The notes beneath the pieces are model-generated. The model was not told the origin of the DNA. It saw only the letters and a program-made list of their open reading frames with translations, and ran no database searches. Position numbers and translations under genes: made by a program. Of a stretch of 7,360 nt of DNA, positions 1 to 6,594 are shown piece after piece. Numbering within the stretch: position 1 is the stretch's first letter; each line of letters begins with the position of its first letter. The stretch lies in NCBI GenBank assembly GCA_049414205.1, contig JBMSGE010000063.1:1-7360 (forward strand), given 5' to 3'. Source of the stretch: Nitrosomaritimum sp049414205. Lineage in GTDB: Archaea > Thermoproteota > Nitrososphaeria > Nitrososphaerales > Nitrosopumilaceae.

Positions 1-23
1 TAAGAGCTCCCAAGATGGTTTAA
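1..23 (+). CDS. gatC: GatC C-terminal end (partial): aspartyl/glutamyl-tRNA amidotransferase subunit C
   Basis: Only the last six codons are in the window. Reading from position 3 gives R-A-P-K-M-V followed by TAA at 21-23. GatC proteins commonly end in a short segment of the R/K-A/V-P-R/K type, and the next two genes are gatA and gatB, which is the usual gatCAB order. GatC is the small linker subunit that wraps between GatA and GatB and stabilises the complex. The stop codon directly abuts the TTG start of gatA and lies in the same reading frame. The identification rests on these few residues plus gene order, so it is an inference, though a fairly safe one. Confidence 0.72.
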
Positions 24-1469
24 TTGAATCTAAAAATTTCTGCTTTAGAATATGTGGAGGAAGTAAAGAATGGAAATATTTCAGCTGAAGATTTTGTTTC
101 AGCAACTATTGATAGAATAAAAAACGTTGATGATAAATTACATGCCTTTTTGCAAGTAAATTCAAAAGCAATTGAACAGGCAAGTCAGATTGACAAAAAA
201 ATCAAATCTGGTGAAAAAGTTGGTTCATGTTTTGGAATGCCAATTTCAATTAAAGACAATATCTGTATAAAACACTCCAAGACCACATGCGCATCAAAAA
301 TGTTAGAAAAATTTGTTGCGCCATATGATGCGACAGTAATATCCCGACTAAAAGAACAAGATGCAGTTTTTGTCGGTAAAGCAAACATGGATGAATTTGC
401 AATGGGGTTGACAACAGAATTTAGTGCATATGGTCCGAGCAGAAATCCTTGGAATACAGATTATGTTCCTGGAGGATCTTCTGGCGGTAGTGCAGTTTCA
501 GTTAGCGCTTTTGAATGTGTGGCATCCTTGGGCTCTGATACTGGTGGTTCTGTAAGAAATCCTGCCAGTTTTTGTTCTGTTGTTGGGTACAAACCAACTT
601 ATGGGCTGATTAGCAGATTTGGTTTAATTTCATATGCAAACAGCATTGAGCAAATTGGACCTGTTACTAGAACTGTAAAGGATACAGCTTTTTTGCTAAA
701 TACAATCTCGGGTTTGGATTCTCATGACAACACAACTATTGATAATGGCGGTCAGGATTACCTTACAGACATAGATTCTGGGATTGAAGGTAAAAAAATA
801 GGCATAATTCAAGACATGGCCGGTGAAGGGGCTGACCCTGAGGTTCGTTCGGCTACCAATAAAGCCATTTCAAAATTAGAAGGATTGGGTGCAATTTGTG
901 AGAATACTTCAATTGACATGGTGAAATATTCTGTTGCAGCGTACTATACAATTACTGCAACTGAGGCAGGAAGTAATTTGGCCAGATATGATAATCTTAG
1001 ATATGGTTATGATTTTCCAGTAGAAGGTTTTGAATTTAATTCATACATCTCAAAGGCCAGAACAAAATTTGGACCCGAAGTCATAAGGCGTATGATTCTT
1101 GGAGGGTTTGTTCCATCTGCAGGTCATGCAGGAAAATATTTCTTAAAAGCACTAAAAGTGAAAAGCAAACTAACTAAAGAAATCAAAGATGCATTTAAGA
1201 AATATGATTATCTTGTTGCGCCAACTGTCCCAGTCTTACCTTTCAAAATTGGAGAAAAAATAGATGATCCTGTTGCTTTGTTTTTAGTGGATTTTAATAC
1301 GGTAATGTCTAATTTAACTGGCATTCCTTCAATCTCAATCCCATTTGAAATCTCCAATGGATTACCAATAGGAATACAATTAATGGCAAACCACAATGAA
1401 GACAAATCTTTGTTACGGGCAGCAAGGGCACTGGAAAGCACTGTAAAATTACCGGAGGTTCCAATTTGA
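24..1469 (+). CDS. gatA: Asp-tRNA(Asn)/Glu-tRNA(Gln) amidotransferase subunit A (GatA)
   Basis: GatA is the glutaminase subunit of GatCAB. It hydrolyses glutamine and supplies the ammonia used to amidate Asp-tRNA(Asn) in the cytoplasm; in archaea the Gln route is normally GatDE. The 481 residues match the usual family length. The amidase-signature Ser-cisSer-Lys triad is visible: Lys77 in MPISIKDN, the cis-Ser at 152 in PGGSSGGSA, and the nucleophile Ser176 in SDTGGSVRNPA. Tyr307, Arg356 and Asp423 fall at a constant offset of minus 2 from the glutamine-binding residues described for Staphylococcus aureus GatA. Residues 314-328 (EAGSNLARYDNLRYG) are also typical. The start is TTG: an in-frame TAA lies immediately upstream, and the first internal Met is at residue 72, too far in. 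No Shine-Dalgarno is evident, so translation may be coupled to gatC. One oddity is residues 366-373 (AGHAGKYF), where most GatA proteins have a GYYDAYY-like motif. Confidence 0.96.
   Translation: MNLKISALEYVEEVKNGNISAEDFVSATIDRIKNVDDKLHAFLQVNSKAIEQASQIDKKIKSGEKVGSCFGMPISIKDNICIKHSKTTCASKMLEKFVAPYDATVISRLKEQDAVFVGKANMDEFAMGLTTEFSAYGPSRNPWNTDYVPGGSSGGSAVSVSAFECVASLGSDTGGSVRNPASFCSVVGYKPTYGLISRFGLISYANSIEQIGPVTRTVKDTAFLLNTISGLDSHDNTTIDNGGQDYLTDIDSGIEGKKIGIIQDMAGEGADPEVRSATNKAISKLEGLGAICENTSIDMVKYSVAAYYTITATEAGSNLARYDNLRYGYDFPVEGFEFNSYISKARTKFGPEVIRRMILGGFVPSAGHAGKYFLKALKVKSKLTKEIKDAFKKYDYLVAPTVPVLPFKIGEKIDDPVALFLVDFNTVMSNLTGIPSISIPFEISNGLPIGIQLMANHNEDKSLLRAARALESTVKLPEVPI
1454..1459 (+). promoter_or_regulatory. 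Shine-Dalgarno site for gatB inside the gatA 3' end
   Basis: GGAGGT at 1454-1459 is a strong match to the archaeal anti-Shine-Dalgarno sequence and lies 6 bases before the TTG at 1466. This fixes the gatB start at a TTG that overlaps the gatA stop (TTGA). It is the clearest ribosome binding site in the window. Confidence 0.85.
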
Positions 1470-2869
1470 CTAAGATAGGATTAGAGATACATTGTCAGTT
1501 GACAAAACTTGAAAGCAAATTATTTTGTTCTTGCAAGGCCAACTATAGACAGTACGAACCCAACACAAATGTTTGTCCTATCTGCATGGGGTTACCTGGT
1601 ACACTTCCAAGAATAAATCAAAAAGCAATTGAAAAAGCAACAATCATTGCTATGGCATTAAACTGTAGTACTCCAGATCATATTGCATTTTTTAGGAAAA
1701 ATTACTTTTATCCTGATTTACCAAAAAACTTCCAAATTACCCAGCTTAACATCTATGGAGACACAAGCATAGGGGGTTCTGGAATGATAATGGTGGGAGA
1801 TAAAAAAATTAGAATAACTAGAATCCAGCTTGAAGAAGATCCTGGAAGGCTAATTTATGAAGGAAGTTCTTCTAAAAACCAAATTACCTTGGTGGATTAC
1901 AATCGTGCAGGCACACCATTGGTAGAAATAGTCACAGAACCGGACTTTGAAAACCCAAAACAGGTACGTGATTTTCTAAATATTTTGTCTGATTTACTTG
2001 AAAATTTGGATGTCTCTGATCCTGGACTAGAAGGAGCGATGAGGGCAGATGCTAATGTATCGATTGAAGGCGGAAACAAAGTTGAAATAAAAAACATTGG
2101 TTCATTTCATGATTTAGAAAAAGCAGTTCATTTTGAAATAACTAGACAAGAAAGTTTGCATTCCAGAGCAATCCCTATTGTACAAGAAACAAGACATTGG
2201 GATGACAAAAGAAAGATAACTATTTCATCAAGATCAAAAGAAGAAGAATTAGATTACAGATATTTTCTGGAAGGTGATATTCCCTGGGTTGAGATTGGCA
2301 AAGACCTTCAAGAAAAATTAAAAGCAGAAATGCCTGAAAGCATTAGCTCCAAAAAGGAAAGATATGTCTCAAAATTCAATATTCCAGAACAAGTGGCAAA
2401 TGTTTTATCTTCTGATAAATTTTATTCAGATTTGTTTGAAATATCTCATACCGAAAAAAATGCAAAAGAAATTGCAAATATAATCACAACAGATCTTATG
2501 GGGTTAGTAGATACCACTGAAAAAAGAAATGAATCAAAATTAGAGCCTTCCCATTTACAGGATCTTGCCGATTCAATCCAGTCAGGAAAATTAACAAGGA
2601 CTAATGCAAAAAATGCGCTTTATGAAATTGTAAAATCTGGAAAAAATCTATCTCAAGTAATTTCGGAGTTAGATTTAGGGAATGTGTCTGATGAGAATGA
2701 ACTCGTAAAAATTATTGATCAAGTGATGTCAGAAGAACCACAAGCAGTTGAGCAGGCCAAATCAAATCCTCAAACAATTAATTTTCTTGTGGGAAAAGTT
2801 ATGCAAAAAACCAAAGGAAAGGCAGATCCTAAACTGACGTTAGAGTTACTGCAAAAGAAAATCTCTTAG
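1466..2869 (+). CDS. gatB: Asp-tRNA(Asn)/Glu-tRNA(Gln) amidotransferase subunit B (GatB)
   Basis: GatB is the tRNA-binding and ATP-dependent kinase subunit. It phosphorylates the side-chain carboxylate of the misacylated Asp (or Glu) on tRNA and then uses ammonia channelled from GatA. The 467 residues match the family. KIGLEIHCQL opens the protein at 3-12. A four-Cys zinc site follows (Cys21, Cys23, Cys37, Cys40; C-x-C-x13-C-x2-C). Other landmarks are NYFYPDLPKNFQI (79-91), LEEDPGRLIYEG (122-133), VDYNRAGTPLVEIVTEPD (143-160), MRADANVS (192-199) and DYRYFLEGDIPW (263-274). Residues from about 295 onward form the helical GatB/YqeY tail that contacts tRNA, ending with FLVGKVMQKTKGKADPKL (440-457). 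The LEEDPGR form is what I associate with archaeal GatB, where bacterial proteins have a LEEDAGK-like sequence. It starts at TTG with a good Shine-Dalgarno and overlaps gatA by 4 bases, indicating translational coupling and equimolar synthesis. Confidence 0.96.
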   Translation: MTKIGLEIHCQLTKLESKLFCSCKANYRQYEPNTNVCPICMGLPGTLPRINQKAIEKATIIAMALNCSTPDHIAFFRKNYFYPDLPKNFQITQLNIYGDTSIGGSGMIMVGDKKIRITRIQLEEDPGRLIYEGSSSKNQITLVDYNRAGTPLVEIVTEPDFENPKQVRDFLNILSDLLENLDVSDPGLEGAMRADANVSIEGGNKVEIKNIGSFHDLEKAVHFEITRQESLHSRAIPIVQETRHWDDKRKITISSRSKEEELDYRYFLEGDIPWVEIGKDLQEKLKAEMPESISSKKERYVSKFNIPEQVANVLSSDKFYSDLFEISHTEKNAKEIANIITTDLMGLVDTTEKRNESKLEPSHLQDLADSIQSGKLTRTNAKNALYEIVKSGKNLSQVISELDLGNVSDENELVKIIDQVMSEEPQAVEQAKSNPQTINFLVGKVMQKTKGKADPKLTLELLQKKIS

Positions 2870-2872
2870 AAG

Positions 2873-3136
2873 ATGGCTGATTTATCACTAGAAGATGTAG
2901 AATTCATCAAAATTCTTGCAAATTCTGATGCCACATTGCTAGAAAAAGGGATGAATAACACTACAAAACAACGCCTAGAATCCACAGTAGGTACGATTTT
3001 GCGTCAATATTACAAGGAAAACACTATGGGCATAAAATCTGGATGGATTGAAAAATTTGAAAATGCAGGCATTACTGAGGATGATGGAAAAGCAGCAATT
3101 GCGTGTGCAAGACGGCTGGGCATCGATATTTCCTGA
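2873..3136 (+). CDS. Conserved-looking small protein at the end of the gat operon, function unknown
   Basis: I do not recognise this 87-residue protein. It has an ATG start 3 bases after the gatB stop and no Shine-Dalgarno, so it is probably translated by reinitiation after gatB in the same transcript. It lacks a signal peptide, membrane segment or metal motif. Charged residues alternate with hydrophobics (for example LSLEDVEFIKIL at 4-15 and TKQRLESTVGTILRQYY at 31-47), which suggests a small soluble helical protein. The C-terminal half contains KSGWIEKFENAGI and ends in ARRLGIDIS, with one Trp at 58 and one Cys at 77. Its frame is intact, and its base composition resembles its neighbours. 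A T-tract-rich spacer follows it, so it closes the operon. A role as an accessory to GatCAB or Asn-tRNA synthesis would be a guess from position only; it could equally be an unrelated small archaeal protein. Confidence 0.8.
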   Translation: MADLSLEDVEFIKILANSDATLLEKGMNNTTKQRLESTVGTILRQYYKENTMGIKSGWIEKFENAGITEDDGKAAIACARRLGIDIS

Positions 3137-3151
3137 TTTTAAAAATTTTTT
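3137..3151 (+). promoter_or_regulatory. Putative TATA box for the acyl-CoA synthetase gene
   Basis: TTTTAAAAATTTTTT begins right after the stop of the small gat-operon gene. Its A-run centre is about 34 bases before the TTG start at 3177. An archaeal TATA box usually sits about 25-30 bases before the transcription start, which would place that start near 3168-3172 and give a leader of only a few bases. No Shine-Dalgarno is present before the TTG, consistent with nearly leaderless translation. In this AT-rich background the match is weak evidence. Confidence 0.4.
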
Positions 3152-3165
3152 ACCTCTCTGTTTTT
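3146..3165 (+). terminator. Putative T-tract terminator of the gat operon
   Basis: Two T-runs, T6 at 3146-3151 and T5 at 3161-3165, are separated by a pyrimidine-rich stretch just after the last gat-operon stop codon. Archaeal RNA polymerase terminates at T-rich tracts without a hairpin, so this is the likely end of the gat transcript. It overlaps the putative promoter of the next gene, so some read-through into that gene is possible. Confidence 0.4.
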
Positions 3166-3176
3166 AGACTATTTGA

Positions 3177-5102
3177 TTGTCTGATTTTGAATTTTTTCCA
3201 ACAGAGGACCAAAAACAAAACTCTAATATTTTTAGATTTATGAGGAAACACCAAATTTCATCATTAGATGATTTGTCTAAAAGAGCAAATCAAGATTTAG
3301 AATGGTTCTGGCAGGAAGTGCAAAAAGAGGTAGGGATAGTTTGGGACAAAAAATATGAAAAAGTTTTAGATGTTTCAAAAGGAATTCCATGGCCAAGATG
3401 GTTTGTCGGTGGTAAAACAAACATTTACAAGTCTTCTGTAGAAAAACACGCTCAATTACATCCTGATAAAATTGCTTATACTTTTGTTTCAGAAGATGGA
3501 TTAACTTCTCAGATAACTTATGCTGAACTTGATCAAAAAGTCTCAAGATTGGCAAATTCATTAAAATCTCTAGGTGTAACAAAAGGAGATGTTGTTGCCA
3601 TTTATCTTCCAATGATTGAGGAGTCTATTTTGGCAATAATGGCTTGTGCAAAAATTGGTGCCATTCAAACTGTTATTTTTTCTGGATATAGTACTGATTC
3701 ACTACAGGTTCGTTTACAAGATTGCAATGCCAAAATTCTTTTTGTCTGTGATGGTTTTCATCGGAAAGGAAAACCAATTTCTCAAAAAAACACAATTGAA
3801 AATGCCACACAAAACACTAAAGTTGAAAAAATTATAGTTGTACCTTACAAAGGAATTGACAAATATGAAAAATCTGAAAATTTGGAATATTATGACCAAT
3901 TAATTTCAGGCAAATCCGATACATGCCCTACTGAAGTTACTGACTCTGAAGATCCATTATTCATTTTGTATACCTCAGGCACCACTGGAAAACCAAAGGG
4001 AGTGGTTCATCTACATGGGGGTTTTTCCACATTTGCGGGGCATCAGGCATCATTTTTGATTGATGCAGGCACAAATGACGTTATTTTGTGGCCGGCAGAT
4101 ATTGGATGGATAACAGGGCTGGTTTGGAATGTATATGGACTTCTAATTCAGGGAGCAAGTGCAGTAATTTATGATGGGGCATTAGACTATCCTGATTTTA
4201 ATCGTATTTGGAATCTTCTTGAAAAATATAACGCCACAATATTTGGGATATCTCCTACGGCAGTAAGGATGTTTAAGAAAAACAATATTCATCCACTGGA
4301 ACATCATAATTTAGATAAAATTAAAAACATTCCGACAACCGGTGAGCCACTAGATGAGGATTCATGGAGGTGGCTATTTGAAAAAGTTGGCAACAAAAAA
4401 ATTCCTATAATGAATTTGTCTGGTGGAACAGAAATTGGTGGAGCTATGCTCTCTGTATTTCCAGGTATGAAATTAAAACCATCAACTGTTGGAATCCCTT
4501 GTCCTGGAATTAATTTAGATGTTGTTGATGATGATGGAAATTCAATCAGAGGAAAAGACGGATATCTTGTAATTCGTTCTCCTTGGCCTGCAATGACTAG
4601 AGGTTTGCTAAATGATGATGAGCGATATTTGGAAACTTATTGGTCACGTTTTGAGAATATTTGGTTCCATGGCGATTATGTTTTTGTGGATAATGATGGG
4701 TTGTGGTACATGAAGGGAAGAACAGATGATGTGATCAATGTATCAGGTCATCGAATGAGTACTGCAGAAATTGAACATACTGCAATCAGTCACAAAAAAA
4801 TATCTGATGCTGCATCCATTGCAATTCCTGATGAAATAACAGGAGAAGCAATAATTTTATTTTTAGTTCCGGAAAATTTGGAAGATAAAAATGTTGATCA
4901 AGAACTCACCAACTACATTTCTGAAAAAATTGGTAAAATTGCAAGACCAAAAGCAGTCTATGTATTATCTGACCTTCCCAAAACACGAACAGGAAAAATC
5001 ATGAGAAGACTACTAAAGGCTAAACTACTAGGGTTGAAATTAGGTGATTTATCATCCTTGGAGAACCCCAAAGTATTAGATGAGATTACAAAATTAGGTT
5101 GA
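3177..5102 (+). CDS. AMP-forming acyl-CoA synthetase, acetyl-CoA synthetase-like, probably not acetate-specific
   Basis: This is a 641-residue ANL-superfamily enzyme that activates a short carboxylic acid with ATP and CoA to acyl-CoA, AMP and PPi in the cytoplasm. An ACS-type N-terminal cap (about 20-80) precedes the AMP-binding core. Motifs are the ATP loop YTSGTTGKPKG (265-275), GEPL (389-392), GGTEIGG (416-422), WFHGD (496-500), GRTDDVINVSGHR (514-526) and PKTRTGKIMRR (601-611), in which Lys607 is the catalytic Lys that acetyltransferases modify in bacterial Acs. Aligning by motifs at a steady offset of plus 2 from Salmonella Acs, pocket residues Val310, Thr311, Val386 and Trp414 become Ile312, Thr313, Thr388 and Gly416. 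Loss of the Trp usually opens the pocket, so the substrate may be larger or more polar than acetate (propionate, 3-hydroxypropionate, 4-hydroxybutyrate and acetoacetate are candidates). It starts at TTG directly after an in-frame TGA; the alternative is ATG at 3240 (residue 22). The fold and chemistry are certain, the substrate is not. Confidence 0.93.
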   Translation: MSDFEFFPTEDQKQNSNIFRFMRKHQISSLDDLSKRANQDLEWFWQEVQKEVGIVWDKKYEKVLDVSKGIPWPRWFVGGKTNIYKSSVEKHAQLHPDKIAYTFVSEDGLTSQITYAELDQKVSRLANSLKSLGVTKGDVVAIYLPMIEESILAIMACAKIGAIQTVIFSGYSTDSLQVRLQDCNAKILFVCDGFHRKGKPISQKNTIENATQNTKVEKIIVVPYKGIDKYEKSENLEYYDQLISGKSDTCPTEVTDSEDPLFILYTSGTTGKPKGVVHLHGGFSTFAGHQASFLIDAGTNDVILWPADIGWITGLVWNVYGLLIQGASAVIYDGALDYPDFNRIWNLLEKYNATIFGISPTAVRMFKKNNIHPLEHHNLDKIKNIPTTGEPLDEDSWRWLFEKVGNKKIPIMNLSGGTEIGGAMLSVFPGMKLKPSTVGIPCPGINLDVVDDDGNSIRGKDGYLVIRSPWPAMTRGLLNDDERYLETYWSRFENIWFHGDYVFVDNDGLWYMKGRTDDVINVSGHRMSTAEIEHTAISHKKISDAASIAIPDEITGEAIILFLVPENLEDKNVDQELTNYISEKIGKIARPKAVYVLSDLPKTRTGKIMRRLLKAKLLGLKLGDLSSLENPKVLDEITKLG

Positions 5103-5171
5103 TAAAATCTCACTTTTTGATACTTTCTAATTAACATCGGTTTGCTTTATTGGAAAATTCAACTTTAATCA
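5103..5171 (+). promoter_or_regulatory. Spacer with T-tract terminator and weak TATA-like promoter before the aminotransferase
   Basis: This 69-base gap holds a T5 run at 5113-5117 (CACTTTTTGATAC) soon after the synthetase stop, a plausible archaeal terminator. CTTTAT at 5145-5150 lies 22-27 bases before the GTG start at 5172, about where a TATA element would sit for a leaderless or nearly leaderless transcript. No Shine-Dalgarno is visible before the GTG. Both assignments are position-based and weak, and co-transcription with the synthetase cannot be excluded. Confidence 0.35.
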
Positions 5172-6521
5172 GTGAAATTTGTAGTAGATCAGCAAGTAGA
5201 GGATATTGAGCTTCCTGAAAACCTGAAATTAAACACGTTTTTACAAGAATTTCACTCTGATTGCCCTCATCCTGAGTGCTCGTTTGGATTTTATGGATTT
5301 GCCTTTGGCCAATCTCCATTTCCTGTCCCTTCGCTCATTCAAAAAGCACTGATAGAAAATGCAGACAAGGGAGCATATGCACCAGTTCCTGGAATTCCTG
5401 AGCTAAGAGAGGCTATCTCAAAATACAACAAGTATTATTTTGATTTAGATATTGCACCTGAGCGAATCTATGTTGGCCCTGGGACTAAAGAACTGATTTT
5501 TAATTTGCTTGAAATTCTCCACGGTACGGTAATTTTACCCACCCCTGCATGGTTGGGATATCTTCCTCAGATTAGATTTTTGAAAAAAAATTACCATATG
5601 CTCCCAGCTCGCGCAAATGGGAAAATATCTCCACAAGATCTCAAAAAACTAGCACTAAGATTGCACGATAGACAAAAAATACTAATTTTAAACAACCCTC
5701 ACAATCCTACTGGGGTAGTTTATGACCGATTAGACCTTGAAGAAATTGCAGATGTTTGCAAAGAGCAAGGAATTACAGTAATCTCAGATGAAATTTATGC
5801 ACAAACAACTTTTGATTTTTCAAAATTCGTAAGTATGGCCAAGATTTATCCTGAAGGAACATTTGTGACAAACGGTTTATCCAAATCACATGCAGCAGGC
5901 GGTTACCGATTAGGCTATGTTATTTTTCCACAACATGCACTAGATGTAAGACGACAATTCAAAAAAATATTAGCTACTGAATACACTGCAGTTTCTACTC
6001 CAATTCAGCATGCCGCAGTTGCAGGTTTTCAAATAAGTTCAGAAATTAAAGAGTACTTTGAGATTACCAGAAGCATTCATCAATTAATTGCTGAATACAC
6101 ATGTCATGCATTAAACCAAATTGATGGAGTCAAGGCAGTAAAACCTGAAGGAACCTTTTACCTTCTTGCTGATTTTAATTCATTTGCAACAGAATTACAA
6201 AAATTAAGAATAGATACCTCCCAAAAACTTTCTGAAGCCCTTATCGTTCACCCCTATCACACAGCTATTGTGGGAGGAGACAGCTTAGTTTTGGAAAGAA
6301 ACGATTATCGCGCCAGAATCGCTTACGTTGATTACAACGGTAAAGAAGTTTATGAGCACTATCAAAATAAAACACCAAAAACACATTCTGAAAAATTAGA
6401 ATTTGTAGAGACATATGCTCCAAAGGTTGTGCATGGAATAAAGATGATAGAACGATTTTTTGAGGATGTTAAAAGAAAAGTTGCCCAAGAAGAATTCGGT
6501 AAGATTTCAGTTAAAGCATAA
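5172..6521 (+). CDS. PLP-dependent aminotransferase, class I/II (fold type I), substrate unknown
   Basis: The protein has 449 residues. The pyridoxal-phosphate machinery is complete: Asn178 in NNPHNPTG (174-181), Asp206 and Tyr209 in SDEIYA (205-210) for the PLP ring, the Schiff-base Lys238 in GLSKSHAAGGYRLGY with Arg246 contacting phosphate, and Arg382 (RARIAY) as the carboxylate-binding Arg corresponding to Arg386 of aspartate aminotransferase. The N-terminal region has FGQSPFPVP (45-53) and GAYAPVPGIPELREAI (67-82), the usual substrate-entry elements. It is about 50 residues longer than the common 390-400, mainly through a charged helical tail after Arg382 (residues 390-449). A CPHPEC motif sits at 31-36. 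It starts at GTG 5172 with an in-frame TAA at 5166-5168, so no longer start exists. Transfer of an amino group from an amino acid to a 2-oxo acid is the expected activity. The neighbours do not indicate the substrate, and a biosynthetic role is inferred only. Confidence 0.93.
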   Translation: MKFVVDQQVEDIELPENLKLNTFLQEFHSDCPHPECSFGFYGFAFGQSPFPVPSLIQKALIENADKGAYAPVPGIPELREAISKYNKYYFDLDIAPERIYVGPGTKELIFNLLEILHGTVILPTPAWLGYLPQIRFLKKNYHMLPARANGKISPQDLKKLALRLHDRQKILILNNPHNPTGVVYDRLDLEEIADVCKEQGITVISDEIYAQTTFDFSKFVSMAKIYPEGTFVTNGLSKSHAAGGYRLGYVIFPQHALDVRRQFKKILATEYTAVSTPIQHAAVAGFQISSEIKEYFEITRSIHQLIAEYTCHALNQIDGVKAVKPEGTFYLLADFNSFATELQKLRIDTSQKLSEALIVHPYHTAIVGGDSLVLERNDYRARIAYVDYNGKEVYEHYQNKTPKTHSEKLEFVETYAPKVVHGIKMIERFFEDVKRKVAQEEFGKISVKA

Positions 6522-6530
6522 TTATTTTCA

Positions 6531-6546
6531 GTTTTTTTAAAAAACC
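6531..6546. terminator. Bidirectional T-tract between convergent genes
   Basis: GTTTTTTTAAAAAACC is nearly palindromic, with T7 at 6532-6538 followed by A6 at 6539-6544. It presents a T-run on both strands, 10 bases after the aminotransferase stop and about 50 bases beyond the stop of the minus-strand peptidase gene. In archaea such runs end transcription, so one element could serve both convergent genes. Confidence 0.5.
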
Positions 6547-6550
6547 ATAA

Positions 6551-6587
6551 AATTTCAATAAATCCTAAGACAACATCAATTGAAATT
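6551..6587. repeat. 9-bp inverted repeat in the convergent intergenic region
   Basis: AATTTCAAT at 6551-6559 and ATTGAAATT at 6579-6587 are exact reverse complements, separated by a 19-base loop. The repeat could form a weak AT-rich stem in either transcript and may assist 3' end formation. In such AT-rich sequence a chance origin is quite possible. Confidence 0.35.
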
Positions 6588-6594
6588 AAATATT

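Noticed and set aside
1466..1469. Possible frameshift or fusion at the gatA/gatB junction
   Set aside because: The 4-base TTGA overlap with a strong Shine-Dalgarno at a normal distance is ordinary translational coupling. Both proteins are full length.
185..2097. Short minus-strand open frames at 185-388, 1208-1441 and 1897-2097
   Set aside because: All lie inside gatA or gatB coding sequence, have no promoter or ribosome site and encode unremarkable peptides.
3277..3612. 111-codon open frame on the minus strand inside the acyl-CoA synthetase gene
   Set aside because: It lies fully within a well-supported gene on the other strand. The Leu- and His-rich product has no domain and is typical of an antisense shadow in AT-rich DNA.
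3646..3899. Small frames on both strands within the acyl-CoA synthetase (3646-3837 plus, 3714-3899 minus)
   Set aside because: They overlap the AMP-binding core of a continuous gene and show no independent coding signal.
5131..5319. 62-codon minus-strand frame across the aminotransferase 5' end
   Set aside because: It is antisense to the N-terminus of the aminotransferase and its product has no recognisable features. A divergent gene here would collide with the supported plus-strand start.
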